The notes: generated by a model from the letters alone, not told the origin. Positions 1 through 8,981 are shown, counted from the stretch's first letter. The stretch: 64,000 nucleotides of DNA from Nitrobacter winogradskyi (GCF_006539545.1 NZ_BJNF01000071.1:1-64000), one strand, 5' to 3'. A program made the numbers and translations.

Positions 1-36
1 GGTATCCACTTCGCCGGAAAATGCTCTAGCGAGACG
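1..36. repeat. fragment of dispersed palindromic repeat (family B)
   Basis: The first bases (GGTATCCACTTCGC..GAAAATGCTC) match one arm of the repeat seen complete at 38081-38132. The other arm lies outside the window. Confidence 0.5.
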
Positions 37-63
37 ACGCGTGACCTTGTTTCGGATCAACGG

Positions 64-513
64 ATGACAGACACAGCCATGACCGACCCGACAGCCGCTC
101 ACGCGCGGCCGATCGCCGACACCGCGCCGCTTGGCGAACTCTGCATCCGCACGCTGGCGATGCCCGCCGACACCAATCAGAACGGCGACATTTTCGGCGG
201 CTGGTTATTGAGCCAGATGGACATCGGCGGCGGCGTGTTCGCTTCCAAGCTCGCGAAGTCCCGCACCGTGACCGTGGCGATCGAGGCCATGAATTTCCGC
301 AAGCCGGTCTATGTCGGGGATCTGGTCTCCGTTCATGCCACATTGATCCGTGTCGGCAGGACCTCGATCGCTGTGCATCTGGAAGCCTGGGTGATGCGTC
401 GCAAGGAGAAGCAGTTTATCCTCGTCACCGACGGCAAATTCACTTACGTCGCGATCGACGATAACGGCCGGCCACGGGAAATCCACCAGACCGGCCTGCC
501 GAATCCGGCGTAG
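64..513 (+). CDS. acyl-CoA thioesterase, YciA-like hotdog fold
   Basis: A 149-residue protein of the single-domain hotdog family that hydrolyses acyl-CoA thioesters in the cytoplasm. Visible family signatures are the block around residues 32-55 (PADTNQNGDIFGGWLLSQMD), which carries the Asn-x-x-Gly-x-x-Phe-Gly-Gly core and the catalytic Asp region, followed by the strand with VTVAIEAMNFRKPVYVGD. Length is normal for YciA-type enzymes (about 130-160 residues). A second in-frame ATG at 79 would remove five residues and cannot be excluded. The gene stands alone; nothing nearby links it to a pathway. Family assignment is firm, but chain-length preference cannot be read from sequence. Confidence 0.88.
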   Translation: MTDTAMTDPTAAHARPIADTAPLGELCIRTLAMPADTNQNGDIFGGWLLSQMDIGGGVFASKLAKSRTVTVAIEAMNFRKPVYVGDLVSVHATLIRVGRTSIAVHLEAWVMRRKEKQFILVTDGKFTYVAIDDNGRPREIHQTGLPNPA

Positions 514-842
514 TCGAACCGACGTTTTCGATTTGGTTGTTTCAGGTCGGCCTGGCCATGGCTTGCCGCCACGGCGTACAACCTGCCATCAGCCTGTCGC
601 TTTTCGAACAAAACATTCTCGCCCGCCCGGCTCCGGGATAAAAAACCGGTTCGCCTGAGAAATTCACGAAGAATCAGAAACATAGCTTGTCCACGATTCC
701 GTGACGCTGTAGCCTACTCTAGACATATTCCAGGTTGTATTGGCCGGAATCATGCTCATATGACTCACTGAACGACAAGGAACGTTTCACCCAGTTGCCC
801 GTTATCGGCGCGGCCGTGAGGCCGAAAAAATGCGAGTGGGAC
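514..842. other. intergenic region, 329 bp
   Basis: No convincing gene is seen. An open frame continues upstream of 843 to 735 but lacks a ribosome binding site and family-like sequence, so it is read as untranslated. Confidence 0.4.
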
Positions 843-1079
843 ATGTCGAAAAGCTATATCATCGAAGTCGGTTCAGAGTCCGCAGGCATCGTGGTGCGTG
901 ATCGCGCCGGGTTTCGCTTCTTTTCGGCCTCGCAGCGGTTCAGTTCGCTCGACGGCAGGTTGTTTCGAAGCGCCCGTGACGCGGAGCGCGCGGCGAAGGA
1001 TCGCGCGTTGTCCAAGAAACCCGCCTGTCCCGAATTCGTGAAATCGCTGCGGCGCGTTCTGCCGAAACTTCCTTTTTGA
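843..1079 (+). CDS. small conserved hypothetical protein
   Basis: A 78-residue soluble protein beginning MSKSYIIEVGSESAGIVVRD. The start at 843 is chosen because the compact domain begins there; the open frame extends upstream to 735 with sequence that looks untranslated. The N-terminal half reads as beta strands (YIIEV, AGIVVRD, GFRFFSAS). The second half is a basic helix with Arg/Ala (RSARDAERAAKDRAL). No signal peptide, membrane segment or catalytic motif is visible. It looks like one of the small orphan proteins common in this bacterial family. Function unknown. Confidence 0.6.
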   Translation: MSKSYIIEVGSESAGIVVRDRAGFRFFSASQRFSSLDGRLFRSARDAERAAKDRALSKKPACPEFVKSLRRVLPKLPF

Positions 1080-1285
1080 TGGGGACGTGGCCGACGCAGA
1101 AACTGCGTTGACCGCTTCCGCAAACATCATCACCATGGCATGTCCGGCGTGGGGATGTCCGCGCGCCTTCGGTGAGGTTGCCCTGACGATTGTCGCCATC
1201 CTCGCAAATCGAGACGATCGTCGTCGGCCGCAAACCGGTTCGATGACGCTCGCATGTCGCTAAGATGATGGAGGAGGGCGTGCCC

Positions 1286-2824
1286 TTGGGTCAGGTTTAC
1301 GACCTCGCTGTCATCGGTGGCGGCATCAACGGCTGCGGGATCGCGCGCGACGCGGCCGGGCGGGGCAACTCGGTCGTCCTGTGTGAAATGAACGACCTTG
1401 CCAGCGGCACCTCGTCGGGATCGACCAAGCTGGTGCACGGCGGGCTGCGTTATCTGGAATACTACGAATTCCGCCTGGTTCGCGAGGCCCTGATCGAGCG
1501 CGAGATTCTCTGGCGGATCGCGCCTCACATCATTCATCCGGCGCGCTTCGTGCTGCCGCATCACGCCGGCCTGAGGCCGGCATGGCTGCTGCGGCTCGGC
1601 CTCTTCCTTTACGATCATATCGGAGGCCGCAAGCTGTTGCCGCCGACGCGCTCGGTTGACCTTGCGCGCGATAAAGTCGGAAAGCCGCTGAGCCCCGGCC
1701 GCTACCATAAGGGTTTCGAATATTCCGACTGCGTGGTCGACGATGCCCGTCTCGTCATTCTGACCGCGCGCGATGCGGCCGATCGCGGCGCCGATATCCG
1801 GACCCGGACGCGCGCGGTCGAGACCCGTCTGTCCGACGGACTCTGGCACGTCACGTTGGAGGATACGCTCAGCGGCGAACGCGTCACGATCGTCGCGCGG
1901 GTGCTGGTCAACGCGGGCGGCCCCTGGGTTGAGCAGGTGCTGCGGTTGGGCGCCGGCGTCACCAGCCGTGCGCGGGTGCGGCTGGTGCAGGGGGCGCATA
2001 TCGTGGTGGGCAAACTTTATGATCACGACCGCGCCTACATCTTCCAGAACAGCGACGGCCGGATCGTGTTCGCCATTCCCTATCAGGATGACTTCACCCT
2101 GATCGGGACCACGGATCGCGACTATGAGGGGAACCCCGCCAGGGTGAAGGCCTCGGACGAGGAAATCGCCTATCTTTGTGCGTCGGTCAGCGAATATCTG
2201 GCGAAACAGGTCGCTCCGACGGATGTGGTCTGGTCCTATGCGGGGGTGAGGCCGCTCTATGATGACGGCGCGAGCGAGGCCAAGGCCGCTACCCGGGAAT
2301 ACGCCTTTGAACTCGATACGCCCGGCGGCGCACCGCTGCTGTCGGTCTACGGTGGCAAGATCACGACCTATCGCCGGCTCGCCGAAGAAGCACTGGAAAA
2401 GCTGTCGCCCTATCTGAAGGGGACAAAGGCGCGCGCGGGCTGGACGGCGAAAGCGGCGCTGCCCGGCGGAGACATGGAGGTTTCCGCGGTTGAGGGGATC
2501 GCGGCCGATTTGCTGCGCGGCTATCCTTTTCTGACGGAGGGACACGCGCGCCGTCTGGCGCGCGCCTATGGCACCCGCGCCGCCAGGATGCTGGGGACGG
2601 CGAAAACAATGACGGATTTGGGCCGCGATTTCGGGGCCACGCTCACGGAACGCGAGGTCCGCTATCTCATGTCCGACGAATGGGCGTACACTGCGGAGGA
2701 TGTCATCTGGCGACGCTCCAAGCTCGGCTTGCGGATGTCGGCGGCCAACGTAGCCGCGCTTGAGGCCTGGTTCGCGGAGCGAACCGTGACCGGGCGCTTG
2801 AGGGAAGCAGAAGCGCGCACATGA
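1286..2824 (+). CDS. glpD: FAD-dependent glycerol-3-phosphate dehydrogenase
   Basis: Oxidises sn-glycerol 3-phosphate to dihydroxyacetone phosphate and feeds electrons to quinone at the inner membrane. The N-terminus has the FAD dinucleotide motif DLAVIGGGINGCGIARD, followed by the GlpD signatures GTSSGSTKLVHGGLRYLE and, near the middle, LVNAGGPWV. The C-terminal domain (about the last 120 residues) is the usual DAO_C helical cap. The frame is open from an ATG at 1265. However, GGAGGAGGG at 1270-1278 lies inside that extension, with its GGAGG core 8 bases before a TTG at 1286, which gives 512 residues starting next to the FAD motif. I prefer 1286. No glpK or glpF is adjacent. Confidence 0.93.
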   Translation: MGQVYDLAVIGGGINGCGIARDAAGRGNSVVLCEMNDLASGTSSGSTKLVHGGLRYLEYYEFRLVREALIEREILWRIAPHIIHPARFVLPHHAGLRPAWLLRLGLFLYDHIGGRKLLPPTRSVDLARDKVGKPLSPGRYHKGFEYSDCVVDDARLVILTARDAADRGADIRTRTRAVETRLSDGLWHVTLEDTLSGERVTIVARVLVNAGGPWVEQVLRLGAGVTSRARVRLVQGAHIVVGKLYDHDRAYIFQNSDGRIVFAIPYQDDFTLIGTTDRDYEGNPARVKASDEEIAYLCASVSEYLAKQVAPTDVVWSYAGVRPLYDDGASEAKAATREYAFELDTPGGAPLLSVYGGKITTYRRLAEEALEKLSPYLKGTKARAGWTAKAALPGGDMEVSAVEGIAADLLRGYPFLTEGHARRLARAYGTRAARMLGTAKTMTDLGRDFGATLTEREVRYLMSDEWAYTAEDVIWRRSKLGLRMSAANVAALEAWFAERTVTGRLREAEART

Positions 2825-2844
2825 GCATCACCTCAAGGTGATGC
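2825..2844. terminator. hairpin directly after glpD
   Basis: GCATCACC and GGTGATGC pair perfectly around a TCAA tetraloop starting one base after the glpD stop. It lies between two convergent genes. There is no T-run on either side, so it may stabilise the mRNA end or terminate weakly. Confidence 0.45.
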
Positions 2845-2904
2845 AAAGCGCGCGCGAAACCGGAAGCAATCCTGCGATTCAAACGAATGCCCGGGCCAGT
2901 CTTC

Positions 2905-3408
2905 CTATTTCACGCCCATGAAATCCCGTTTGCCGAGTTCGACGCCGTTGTGACGCAGGATGTCGTAGGCGGTGGTCGCGTGGAAATAGAAATTCGGCAA
3001 GGCGAAGTGGCTGAGATATTGCTGACCCTTCAGGGTCATGGTCTGGTCGCGACCCGCCGGAAAGGTGACATCGCGATCTTCCGCGCCGTCGAATTTATCG
3101 GGCGCTAGTTTCCTGACGTAATCCGTTGCCTTCGCGATCCTCTGCTGTAACTCGTCAAAGGTCTTTTCCGTATCCGGCGTGCTCGGCACCTCCGAGCCGC
3201 TCAGTCGCGCGCAGGTCTTCACGGCGAAATCGCAGGCAATTTGAATCTGGCGAGTCAGCGGCAGCATGTCCGGATAGAGCCGCGCGGTGAGCAGCGTTTC
3301 GGGTGCAATCTTCCGGGCGCTGGCATGGGCTTCGGCTTTCCTGAGGATGTCTGAGAGAGCGCCGAGCGTTTGCAGAAAGGCCGGCGAAGCAGAATCATGG
3401 AATGACAT
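2905..3408 (-). CDS. DUF1993 family protein
   Basis: A 167-residue cytoplasmic protein whose opening (MSFHDSASPAFLQTLGALSD) and later block (FALPNFYFHATTAYDILRHN) match the all-helical DUF1993 family, which resembles the DinB four-helix fold. The His in FYFHATTAY is typical of the putative metal site. No biochemical role is established for the family. It converges with glpD and is divergent from soxC, so it is probably a single-gene unit. Family assignment is good; function is open. Confidence 0.82.
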   Translation of the reverse strand: MSFHDSASPAFLQTLGALSDILRKAEAHASARKIAPETLLTARLYPDMLPLTRQIQIACDFAVKTCARLSGSEVPSTPDTEKTFDELQQRIAKATDYVRKLAPDKFDGAEDRDVTFPAGRDQTMTLKGQQYLSHFALPNFYFHATTAYDILRHNGVELGKRDFMGVK

Positions 3409-3569
3409 GGGATGCCCTTGTTTGTTGGTGGTGCGGAAGCAGACGGCGAAACAGTCGAATGTGCATCTGCAAATGGGAGATTATTATATCGCAACATCCA
3501 TCATGGACGGAAAGCTTAGCCTCTCGATCGCATGATCTGCGCCGCTTTCACAGCGAAGAAAACACGCTT

Positions 3570-3668
3570 AAGGAGAGCGGCTTGAAGAGCAACAAAGCGA
3601 GGTCTAGCGTCGCTCACCCTTGATCGTGAAATCTCTCAAGGAGGGCGACTTGAATAGCAACAAAAAGG
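3570..3668 (+). repeat. duplicated ribosome-binding/start region before soxC
   Basis: Bases 3570-3600 and 3638-3668 are near copies of one another: each has AAGGAG(A/G)GCG(G/A)CTTGAA(G/T)AGCAACAAA. Both copies pair a strong Shine-Dalgarno sequence with a TTG codon. The first TTG (3582) opens a 13-codon reading frame that stops at 3621-3623. The second TTG (3650) opens soxC. Confidence 0.8.
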
Positions 3669-5050
3669 TCGTCTACGACGACAAGGCTCGCCGGATGGCT
3701 GAGCAGTTGTTTTTGACCGAACAGCGTCATATTGCAGATCGGCTCCGGGAAGATTGCGAGTGTAGGGATGGAATGTTCCCTCGTCGGGCGACGTCGAGCC
3801 GGCGTAGCTTTTTGTTCGCGGCGGGGTCACTCGTCGGCGCAGCCGGAGCAGCCACAATCGCCCATGCCGAGGCGCTGAAAGCGCCGCCCGGCGCAGTTTT
3901 TTACGACGTGCCTGACGATCCGACCAAAGTGCAAGGACGGCCGGTCGTCGACGGAAGCTATGGAACGAGGTCCCAGTTCGAGACTGAAGCCCGCATGCGT
4001 TATCCGACGCCGAACGAGAACACATCCTGGAGTTTCACTCCGCTCGGCAGGGGAGTTGGCAACATCACGCCATCAGGACTCCACTTCGAACGCCATCACG
4101 GCGGAATCCCGACGATCGATCCGGCGAAGCACAACTTGCTGATCCACGGCATGGTGGATCGCTCGATGACGTTCTCGATGGCCGACATCAAGCGGCTGCC
4201 TTCGGTGACGCGCAAGCATTTCATCGAGTGCTCTGGCAACGGTCTGACGGAGTGGAACAAGCCGACCATGAAGACCGTGCAAGGAACGCACGGGCTGCTC
4301 AGCACATCCGAGTGGACCGGTGTTCAGTTCGCCACTTTCGCGCGCGAGACGGGATTGAAGGAAGATGCAGCCTGGGTCCTGGCCGAAGGCGCCGATGCCG
4401 CCGTCATGACACGCAGCATTCCCATGGAGAAGATGCTTAAGGACGCCCTCATCGTTTACGGACAAAACGGCGAAGCTATTCGTCCCGAACAAGGGTATCC
4501 CTTGCGGCTTCTTCTTCCTGGTTATGAAGGAAACACTCACATCAAATGGCTTCGGAGACTGCAAGTCAGTGACAAGCCATTCATGACGCGAGAGGAGACG
4601 GCGAAATATACCGATCTTCTAGGAAGCGGTAAGGCGCGCATCTTCAGCCTGGACATGGAGGCCAAGTCGGTCATCACGTTTCCATCGGGAGAGATGAAGC
4701 TGCCGGGTCCGGGTTTCTACAACATCACAGGCCTTGCATGGACAGGGCGCGGGCGGGTCCAGTCCGTCGATGTCTCGCTGGATTCGGGAAGGACCTGGTA
4801 CCCGGCGCGGCTTGAATCGCCTCCCGAGCCGATGTGCACGGTGCGCTTCAGCTTCCCGTGGATGTGGGACGGTAAGAGTGCGGTGCTGCAGAGCCGCTGC
4901 ATCGACGAGACCGGTTATGTCCAGCCTACTCTCGAGCAACTCATCGCAATCCGTGGCGATAGCGGACCGTTCGGTTCGATCTATCACCTCAATGCGATTC
5001 AGAGCTGGGCTGTCAGCGAGGCGGGGGATGTGACCAATGTCCATGCATAA
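3650..5050 (+). CDS. soxC: sulfite dehydrogenase, molybdopterin subunit (SoxC-like)
   Basis: A periplasmic molybdenum enzyme of the sulfite oxidase family that oxidises sulfite or a sulfane sulfur on a carrier protein and passes electrons to cytochrome c. The N-terminal region carries a twin-arginine signal (SRRSFLF then a hydrophobic Ala/Gly stretch ending IAHA). The Mo-ligating cysteine sits in HFIECSGNG, and VQGTHGLLSTSEWTGV is characteristic of SoxC rather than plant-type sulfite oxidase. The C-terminal dimerisation domain is complete. I start it at TTG 3650, 5 bases after a GGAGG core (466 residues); TTG 3620 is also open. It overlaps the following cytochrome gene by 14 bases. No soxXYZAB genes are in the window. 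Confidence 0.88.
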   Translation: MNSNKKVVYDDKARRMAEQLFLTEQRHIADRLREDCECRDGMFPRRATSSRRSFLFAAGSLVGAAGAATIAHAEALKAPPGAVFYDVPDDPTKVQGRPVVDGSYGTRSQFETEARMRYPTPNENTSWSFTPLGRGVGNITPSGLHFERHHGGIPTIDPAKHNLLIHGMVDRSMTFSMADIKRLPSVTRKHFIECSGNGLTEWNKPTMKTVQGTHGLLSTSEWTGVQFATFARETGLKEDAAWVLAEGADAAVMTRSIPMEKMLKDALIVYGQNGEAIRPEQGYPLRLLLPGYEGNTHIKWLRRLQVSDKPFMTREETAKYTDLLGSGKARIFSLDMEAKSVITFPSGEMKLPGPGFYNITGLAWTGRGRVQSVDVSLDSGRTWYPARLESPPEPMCTVRFSFPWMWDGKSAVLQSRCIDETGYVQPTLEQLIAIRGDSGPFGSIYHLNAIQSWAVSEAGDVTNVHA

Positions 5051-5603
5051 GCGATGGTTCGCCTGCGTGATCGGCGTCTGCCTGTTCTCCGGCAGCGCGG
5101 GCGCTCAATCGATGGTCGATCACTTCGGTCTCGGCCAGACCGCGACGGCGAACGAGGCCGCCAAATACTTCTCGATCCCGCCTTCGGGCGCGGGACTTCC
5201 TGCGGGGAGCGGAACGGCAAAAGCCGGTGTACTGGTTTTTGCCAACACTTGCGCAGCTTGTCATGGCGACAAATTGCAAGGCAATCCCGCCGCGGGCATT
5301 GGTGGTGATCGTCTGCTTGGCGGCCGGGGCTCGCTTGTGGGCAAAACGCCGGTCAAGACTGTCGAGAGCTACTGGCCGTATGCAACGACGCTATTCGATT
5401 ACATCAAGCGCACGATGCCGTTCAGCGCGCCCGGTTCACTCAGGGATGACGAGGTGTATTCGCTGGTCGCCTACATCCTTTCGGAAGCCAGGATCATCAA
5501 ACCGTCCGAGACCATGGACGCGAAGAGCCTGCCCAAAGTGCAGATGCCCAACAAGGATGGTTTTATCCCTGACGCCCGGCCTGAGCTTCAACTTTACAGA
5601 TGA
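5037..5603 (+). CDS. periplasmic cytochrome c, SoxD-like electron acceptor of SoxC
   Basis: A 188-residue class I cytochrome c. Residues 1-23 form a Sec signal peptide ending SAGA, one CAACH haem site lies at 72-76, and the likely distal Met ligand is Met127 in RTMPFSAP. The segment LFDYIKRTMPFSAPGSLRDDEVYSLVAYIL resembles the haem domain of SoxD, but classical SoxD is about twice as long with two haems. This is a shortened single-haem version, or a SorB-like partner. The 14-base overlap with soxC implies translational coupling and a matched complex that receives electrons from the Mo centre. Confidence 0.85.
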   Translation: MSMHKRWFACVIGVCLFSGSAGAQSMVDHFGLGQTATANEAAKYFSIPPSGAGLPAGSGTAKAGVLVFANTCAACHGDKLQGNPAAGIGGDRLLGGRGSLVGKTPVKTVESYWPYATTLFDYIKRTMPFSAPGSLRDDEVYSLVAYILSEARIIKPSETMDAKSLPKVQMPNKDGFIPDARPELQLYR

Positions 5604-5686
5604 GCTCACGCGGCAATGCGCGATGGAAGTTTGATTGCATGCCGCAATAGTACGATGTGATAGCGAGACAGCGAGCAAGCCGCCGG

Positions 5687-7150
5687 TCACACTTCCCGCG
5701 CATTCGAAAACGCAAAGCTTGTCATGCGGCGGGTGTTTTCGTCCAGGATCAGCGTGCGCGTAAGCGGGGGGTCGGCTCGCTGCGCGCAGTTTTCCCGCTC
5801 GCAGAGGCGGCAGTTGATGCCGATCGGCGTGCCCTCGGAATTGTCCAGATCCATGCCCGACGCATAGACAAGCCTTGCGGCGTGGCGGATTTCGCAACCC
5901 AGGCCGATGGCGAAGCGTGGTTGCGCCAGCGGATGCGGCGCGACCGGCCGGCGCACCATCTGTGCGACTGAAAAGTAGCGGGTGCCGTCCGGCAACTCGA
6001 TCACCTGCTTCAACAGGCGGTCCGGCGTGTCGAACGTGGAGTGGACGTTCCACAGCGGACAGGTGCCGCCAAACTTTGAGAACGGGAACGTGCCGGACGA
6101 AAATCGCTTGGAGACGTTGCCTGCGTTGTCGACGCGCAGCATGAAGAACGGCACGCCACGCGCGTTCGGCCGCTGCAGCGTGGTCAGTCGGTGGCAGACC
6201 TGCTCGAAGCCGGTGCTGAAGCGTTGCGCCAGCACATGGATGTCGTAGCCAAGCGACTCCGCCGCGGCGAGGAAGGGCTGATAGGGCATCAGCGCGCAGC
6301 CTGCGAAGTAGTTCGCGAGCGTGATGCGATAAAGCCGGCGAGAGGTGTCGTCGAGCGCGCCGGCGCGCGCGATGATCGAATCAAAAGCGGCTGTGCATTC
6401 GGCGAGCGCGATCTGGAATGCGAGCTGGAAGGCGCGCCCGGGGCCGTCCACGAGTTCGGAGATCAGGAGCTGGCGGCGGTGGCGGTCGAAGCGGCGCAGC
6501 GTCTCGCGCATGATATCCACCGGCATGATACGCGTCTGAATCGAATGTTTTTCGCGCAGCCGCGCGCTCAGCGCCGCGAACAGGTCCTGTGCGGGAACGT
6601 CGATTTCATCGCGCAGCGCCTCCGCGGCCTGCTCAAGCTCCGGGAAATAATTGCGGTTGGCTTCGATCAGGTCGCGAACCCGCTCGATCGGATCGGCCTC
6701 GAAGCGTCCGCCCGTGCTGTCGTCGCGGCCGGCGAACTGCGCCGCCGCCAGCGTTTCGCCGCGTCGCGCCTCGGTATAGGCGGCATAGAGGCGCTGCAGC
6801 GCATGGGTCACGCCGGGGCAGAGTTCGGCCAGATCGCGCAGCTCCTGCCTGGGGATGTCGATCTGGCGAAACAGGGGATCGGAAAAGACCTCGTTCAACT
6901 CGGCGAAGAAACGGTCCTCGTCGGCGGTGGCGAGATCGCGCAGGTCGAGATCGTAGGTCTCCGCGAGGCGGAGAAGAATTTGCGCGGTGACCGGGCGCTG
7001 GTTGCGCTCGATCAGGTTGACGTAGCTCGGGGAAATGCCGAGCCCCTCAGCGAACTGGGTCTGCGACAACCCAAGCTGCTGGCGGACGCGGCGAAACCGG
7101 GGGCCGACGAAGAGTTTCTTGCCTGGATCGTTGGCCATTCGGGTGCTCAA
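5687..7150 (-). CDS. XRE-family regulator with DUF2083, RamB/ScfR type
   Basis: A 487-residue transcription factor. Residues about 15-70 form the XRE helix-turn-helix (VRQQLGLSQTQFAEGLGISP then SYVNLIERN). The middle is an IrrE/ImmA-like region without an intact HExxH. The C-terminal DUF2083 part ends with a four-cysteine cluster (CRLCERENC) typical of the group. RamB in actinobacteria and ScfR-type proteins control glyoxylate-cycle and short-chain acyl-CoA genes, and this gene is divergent from isocitrate lyase, so that is its likely target. The frame opens at TTG 7150; an ATG four codons on (7138) is an equal choice because neither has a clear Shine-Dalgarno. Confidence 0.88.
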   Translation of the reverse strand: MSTRMANDPGKKLFVGPRFRRVRQQLGLSQTQFAEGLGISPSYVNLIERNQRPVTAQILLRLAETYDLDLRDLATADEDRFFAELNEVFSDPLFRQIDIPRQELRDLAELCPGVTHALQRLYAAYTEARRGETLAAAQFAGRDDSTGGRFEADPIERVRDLIEANRNYFPELEQAAEALRDEIDVPAQDLFAALSARLREKHSIQTRIMPVDIMRETLRRFDRHRRQLLISELVDGPGRAFQLAFQIALAECTAAFDSIIARAGALDDTSRRLYRITLANYFAGCALMPYQPFLAAAESLGYDIHVLAQRFSTGFEQVCHRLTTLQRPNARGVPFFMLRVDNAGNVSKRFSSGTFPFSKFGGTCPLWNVHSTFDTPDRLLKQVIELPDGTRYFSVAQMVRRPVAPHPLAQPRFAIGLGCEIRHAARLVYASGMDLDNSEGTPIGINCRLCERENCAQRADPPLTRTLILDENTRRMTSFAFSNAREV

Positions 7151-7200
7151 GTGTAATAATTTTTACAAAATGACATATAAGACATATAAATGTGTTACAC
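7151..7200. promoter_or_regulatory. candidate operator between the RamB-like regulator and isocitrate lyase
   Basis: This AT-rich stretch in a GC-rich setting holds GTGTAA at 7151 and TTACAC at 7195 as outer inverted arms. It also holds TTTTTACAAAA, two direct copies of GACATATAA (7172 and 7181) and the palindrome GTGTTACAC (7192-7200). It lies immediately before the regulator's start and about 110 bases before the icl start, a normal place for an autoregulatory site. Confidence 0.5.
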
Positions 7201-7306
7201 AACATCACGATTAGGAATCAAGCTGTCTATACGAATGGTCCGATTTGGCGTTTATCTATCCTCGTATCTTGCAGTGCAATGTCATGAATGTGAATTGGAG
7301 ATAGGG

Positions 7307-8614
7307 ATGTCTCGGACCTTTGAGCAGATCGTTCCCGCCCCCGAGGGCCGGTTTGAGGGGATCAGCCGTCCCTATGCTCCGGAGGACGTCGAACGGCTGC
7401 GCGGCTCGGTCGGGATCAAGTACACGCTGGCGGAGAGGGGAGCGAACCGGCTTTGGAAGCAACTTAACGACATGCCTTATGTGAATTCGCTTGGCGCCGT
7501 CACTGGTAATCAGGCGATGCAGCAGGCGCGCGCCGGTTTGCCCGCCATCTATCTCTCCGGCTGGCAGGTCGCTGCCGACGCCAACACCGCGGGCGCGATG
7601 TATCCGGACCAGAGCCTCTATCCCGCTAACGCCGGTCCTGAACTCTGCCGCCGGATCAACCGCACCTTCCAGCGCGCCGACCAGATCGAGCATGCCGAGG
7701 GTGGCGCCAAGATTGACTGGTTCGTGCCGATCGTCGCGGACGCGGAAGCGGGCTTCGGCGGGCCGCTCAACGCGTTCGAGATCATGAAGGCCTATATCGA
7801 GGCCGGCGCGTCCGGCGTCCACTTCGAGGACCAACTCGCATCGGAAAAGAAGTGCGGCCACATGGGCGGCAAGGTGCTGATCCCGACCGCGGCGCATGAG
7901 CGCAATCTGATCGCGGCGCGGCTTGCGGCTGATGTCTGCGGGGTGCCGACTCTTGTGCTGGCGCGCACCGATGCGGAGAGCGCGAAGCTGATCACGTCGG
8001 ACATTGACGAGCGCGATCACGAGTTCATCACCGGCGAACGTACGGCGGAAGGCTTCTATCGGCTGAAGCCCGGCACCGGCCTGGATCATTGCATCAAGCG
8101 CGGACTGTCATTTGCGAGATACGCAGACCTTCTGTGGTGGGAGACCTCGAAGCCCGACCTGGAGGGCGCGCGCAGGTTCGCGGAGGCTGTGAAGAAGGTC
8201 TATCCGAACAAGATGCTGGCCTACAACTGCTCGCCCTCGTTCAACTGGGAAGCCAACCTCGACAAGGCTGCCATCGCCAAATTCCAGAAGGAGATCGGCG
8301 CGATGGGCTACAAGTTCCAGTTTGTCACGCTGGCGGGCTTTCACTCGCTTAACCATGGCATGTTCGAACTGGCGCGTGGTTACAAAGCCGAAGGCATGGC
8401 CGCCTATTCCCGTCTCCAGCAGGCCGAGTTCGCCTCGGAGAAGTTCGGATACTCGGCGACGCGCCATCAGCGCGAGGTCGGCACCGGCTATTTCGATCTG
8501 GTTTCGACCACGATCACGGGAGGACAGTCGTCGACCACTGCGCTTCACGATTCCACGGAAACCGCGCAGTTCAAGTCTCAACGCTCACCGACCAACGTTC
8601 AGGCCGCTGAGTAA
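7307..8614 (+). CDS. aceA: isocitrate lyase
   Basis: Cleaves isocitrate to glyoxylate and succinate, the first step of the glyoxylate bypass, which allows growth on acetate or C2-yielding substrates. The active-site signature KKCGHMGG is present, as are [15 protein letters not shown] and the catalytic-loop region ending in [12 protein letters not shown]. The protein is 435 residues, the usual length of the short bacterial form. ATG 7307 is preceded by GGAG six bases upstream; a longer open frame back to 7190 lacks family sequence. It is divergent from a RamB-type regulator and followed after 25 bases by a small DUF4170 gene, probably in the same transcript. Confidence 0.96.
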   Translation: MSRTFEQIVPAPEGRFEGISRPYAPEDVERLRGSVGIKYTLAERGANRLWKQLNDMPYVNSLGAVTGNQAMQQARAGLPAIYLSGWQVAADANTAGAMYPDQSLYPANAGPELCRRINRTFQRADQIEHAEGGAKIDWFVPIVADAEAGFGGPLNAFEIMKAYIEAGASGVHFEDQLASEKKCGHMGGKVLIPTAAHERNLIAARLAADVCGVPTLVLARTDAESAKLITSDIDERDHEFITGERTAEGFYRLKPGTGLDHCIKRGLSFARYADLLWWETSKPDLEGARRFAEAVKKVYPNKMLAYNCSPSFNWEANLDKAAIAKFQKEIGAMGYKFQFVTLAGFHSLNHGMFELARGYKAEGMAAYSRLQQAEFASEKFGYSATRHQREVGTGYFDLVSTTITGGQSSTTALHDSTETAQFKSQRSPTNVQAAE

Positions 8615-8639
8615 AGCGGCCGAACACGAGGAGGTTCTC

Positions 8640-8846
8640 ATGACCCGTAGCAATTTCTGGGTGATTGGCGGCGAATTTGGTTCAATGAACTTCCACAAGC
8701 TGGTGGAAGGCTCGGCTCAGGTGCAGGGACCGTTCAAGACGCGGAAGGAAGCGGAGGACGCCTGGAGGGTCGTGTCCGAGGAGAACCGCTACCGCGCCGG
8801 CGTGCGTTTCTCGATCGTGGAAGAGCCGAACCGCATGGCGGGCTGA
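8640..8846 (+). CDS. DUF4170 small protein
   Basis: A 68-residue protein with the order FWVIGGEFGS, GPFKTRKEAEDAW and a closing strand RYRAGVRFSIVEE, which matches the short DUF4170 family. It is preceded by GAGGAGG and sits 25 bases after isocitrate lyase, so cotranscription is likely. Family members have no known function; the fold is probably a small alpha/beta domain. No signal peptide is seen. Confidence 0.72.
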   Translation: MTRSNFWVIGGEFGSMNFHKLVEGSAQVQGPFKTRKEAEDAWRVVSEENRYRAGVRFSIVEEPNRMAG

Positions 8847-8912
8847 GGTTCATCCACGCTAGAGTCTGGTTCAACTGCGTTCAATCAGACTCGTCGCATA
8901 TTATTTTGTTTG

Positions 8913-8981
8913 AGCATGATCTTATCCGAAAACCGGTTTCCACTTTGCGCTGGCGCGGCCCTTCGGGTCGGGATCATGCTC
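8913..8981. repeat. dispersed palindromic repeat, family A
   Basis: An imperfect palindrome with outer arms GAGCATGATC and GATCATGCTC and the inner block CGAAAACCGGTTTCCACTTT. Other copies in this window are at 9291-9340, 16991-17055 and 51829-51877, with a worn copy at 34848-34892. Confidence 0.85.

Noticed and set aside
1130-2545. Minus-strand 471-codon frame opposite glpD
   Set aside because: Antisense shadow; no start signal and no recognisable domain.
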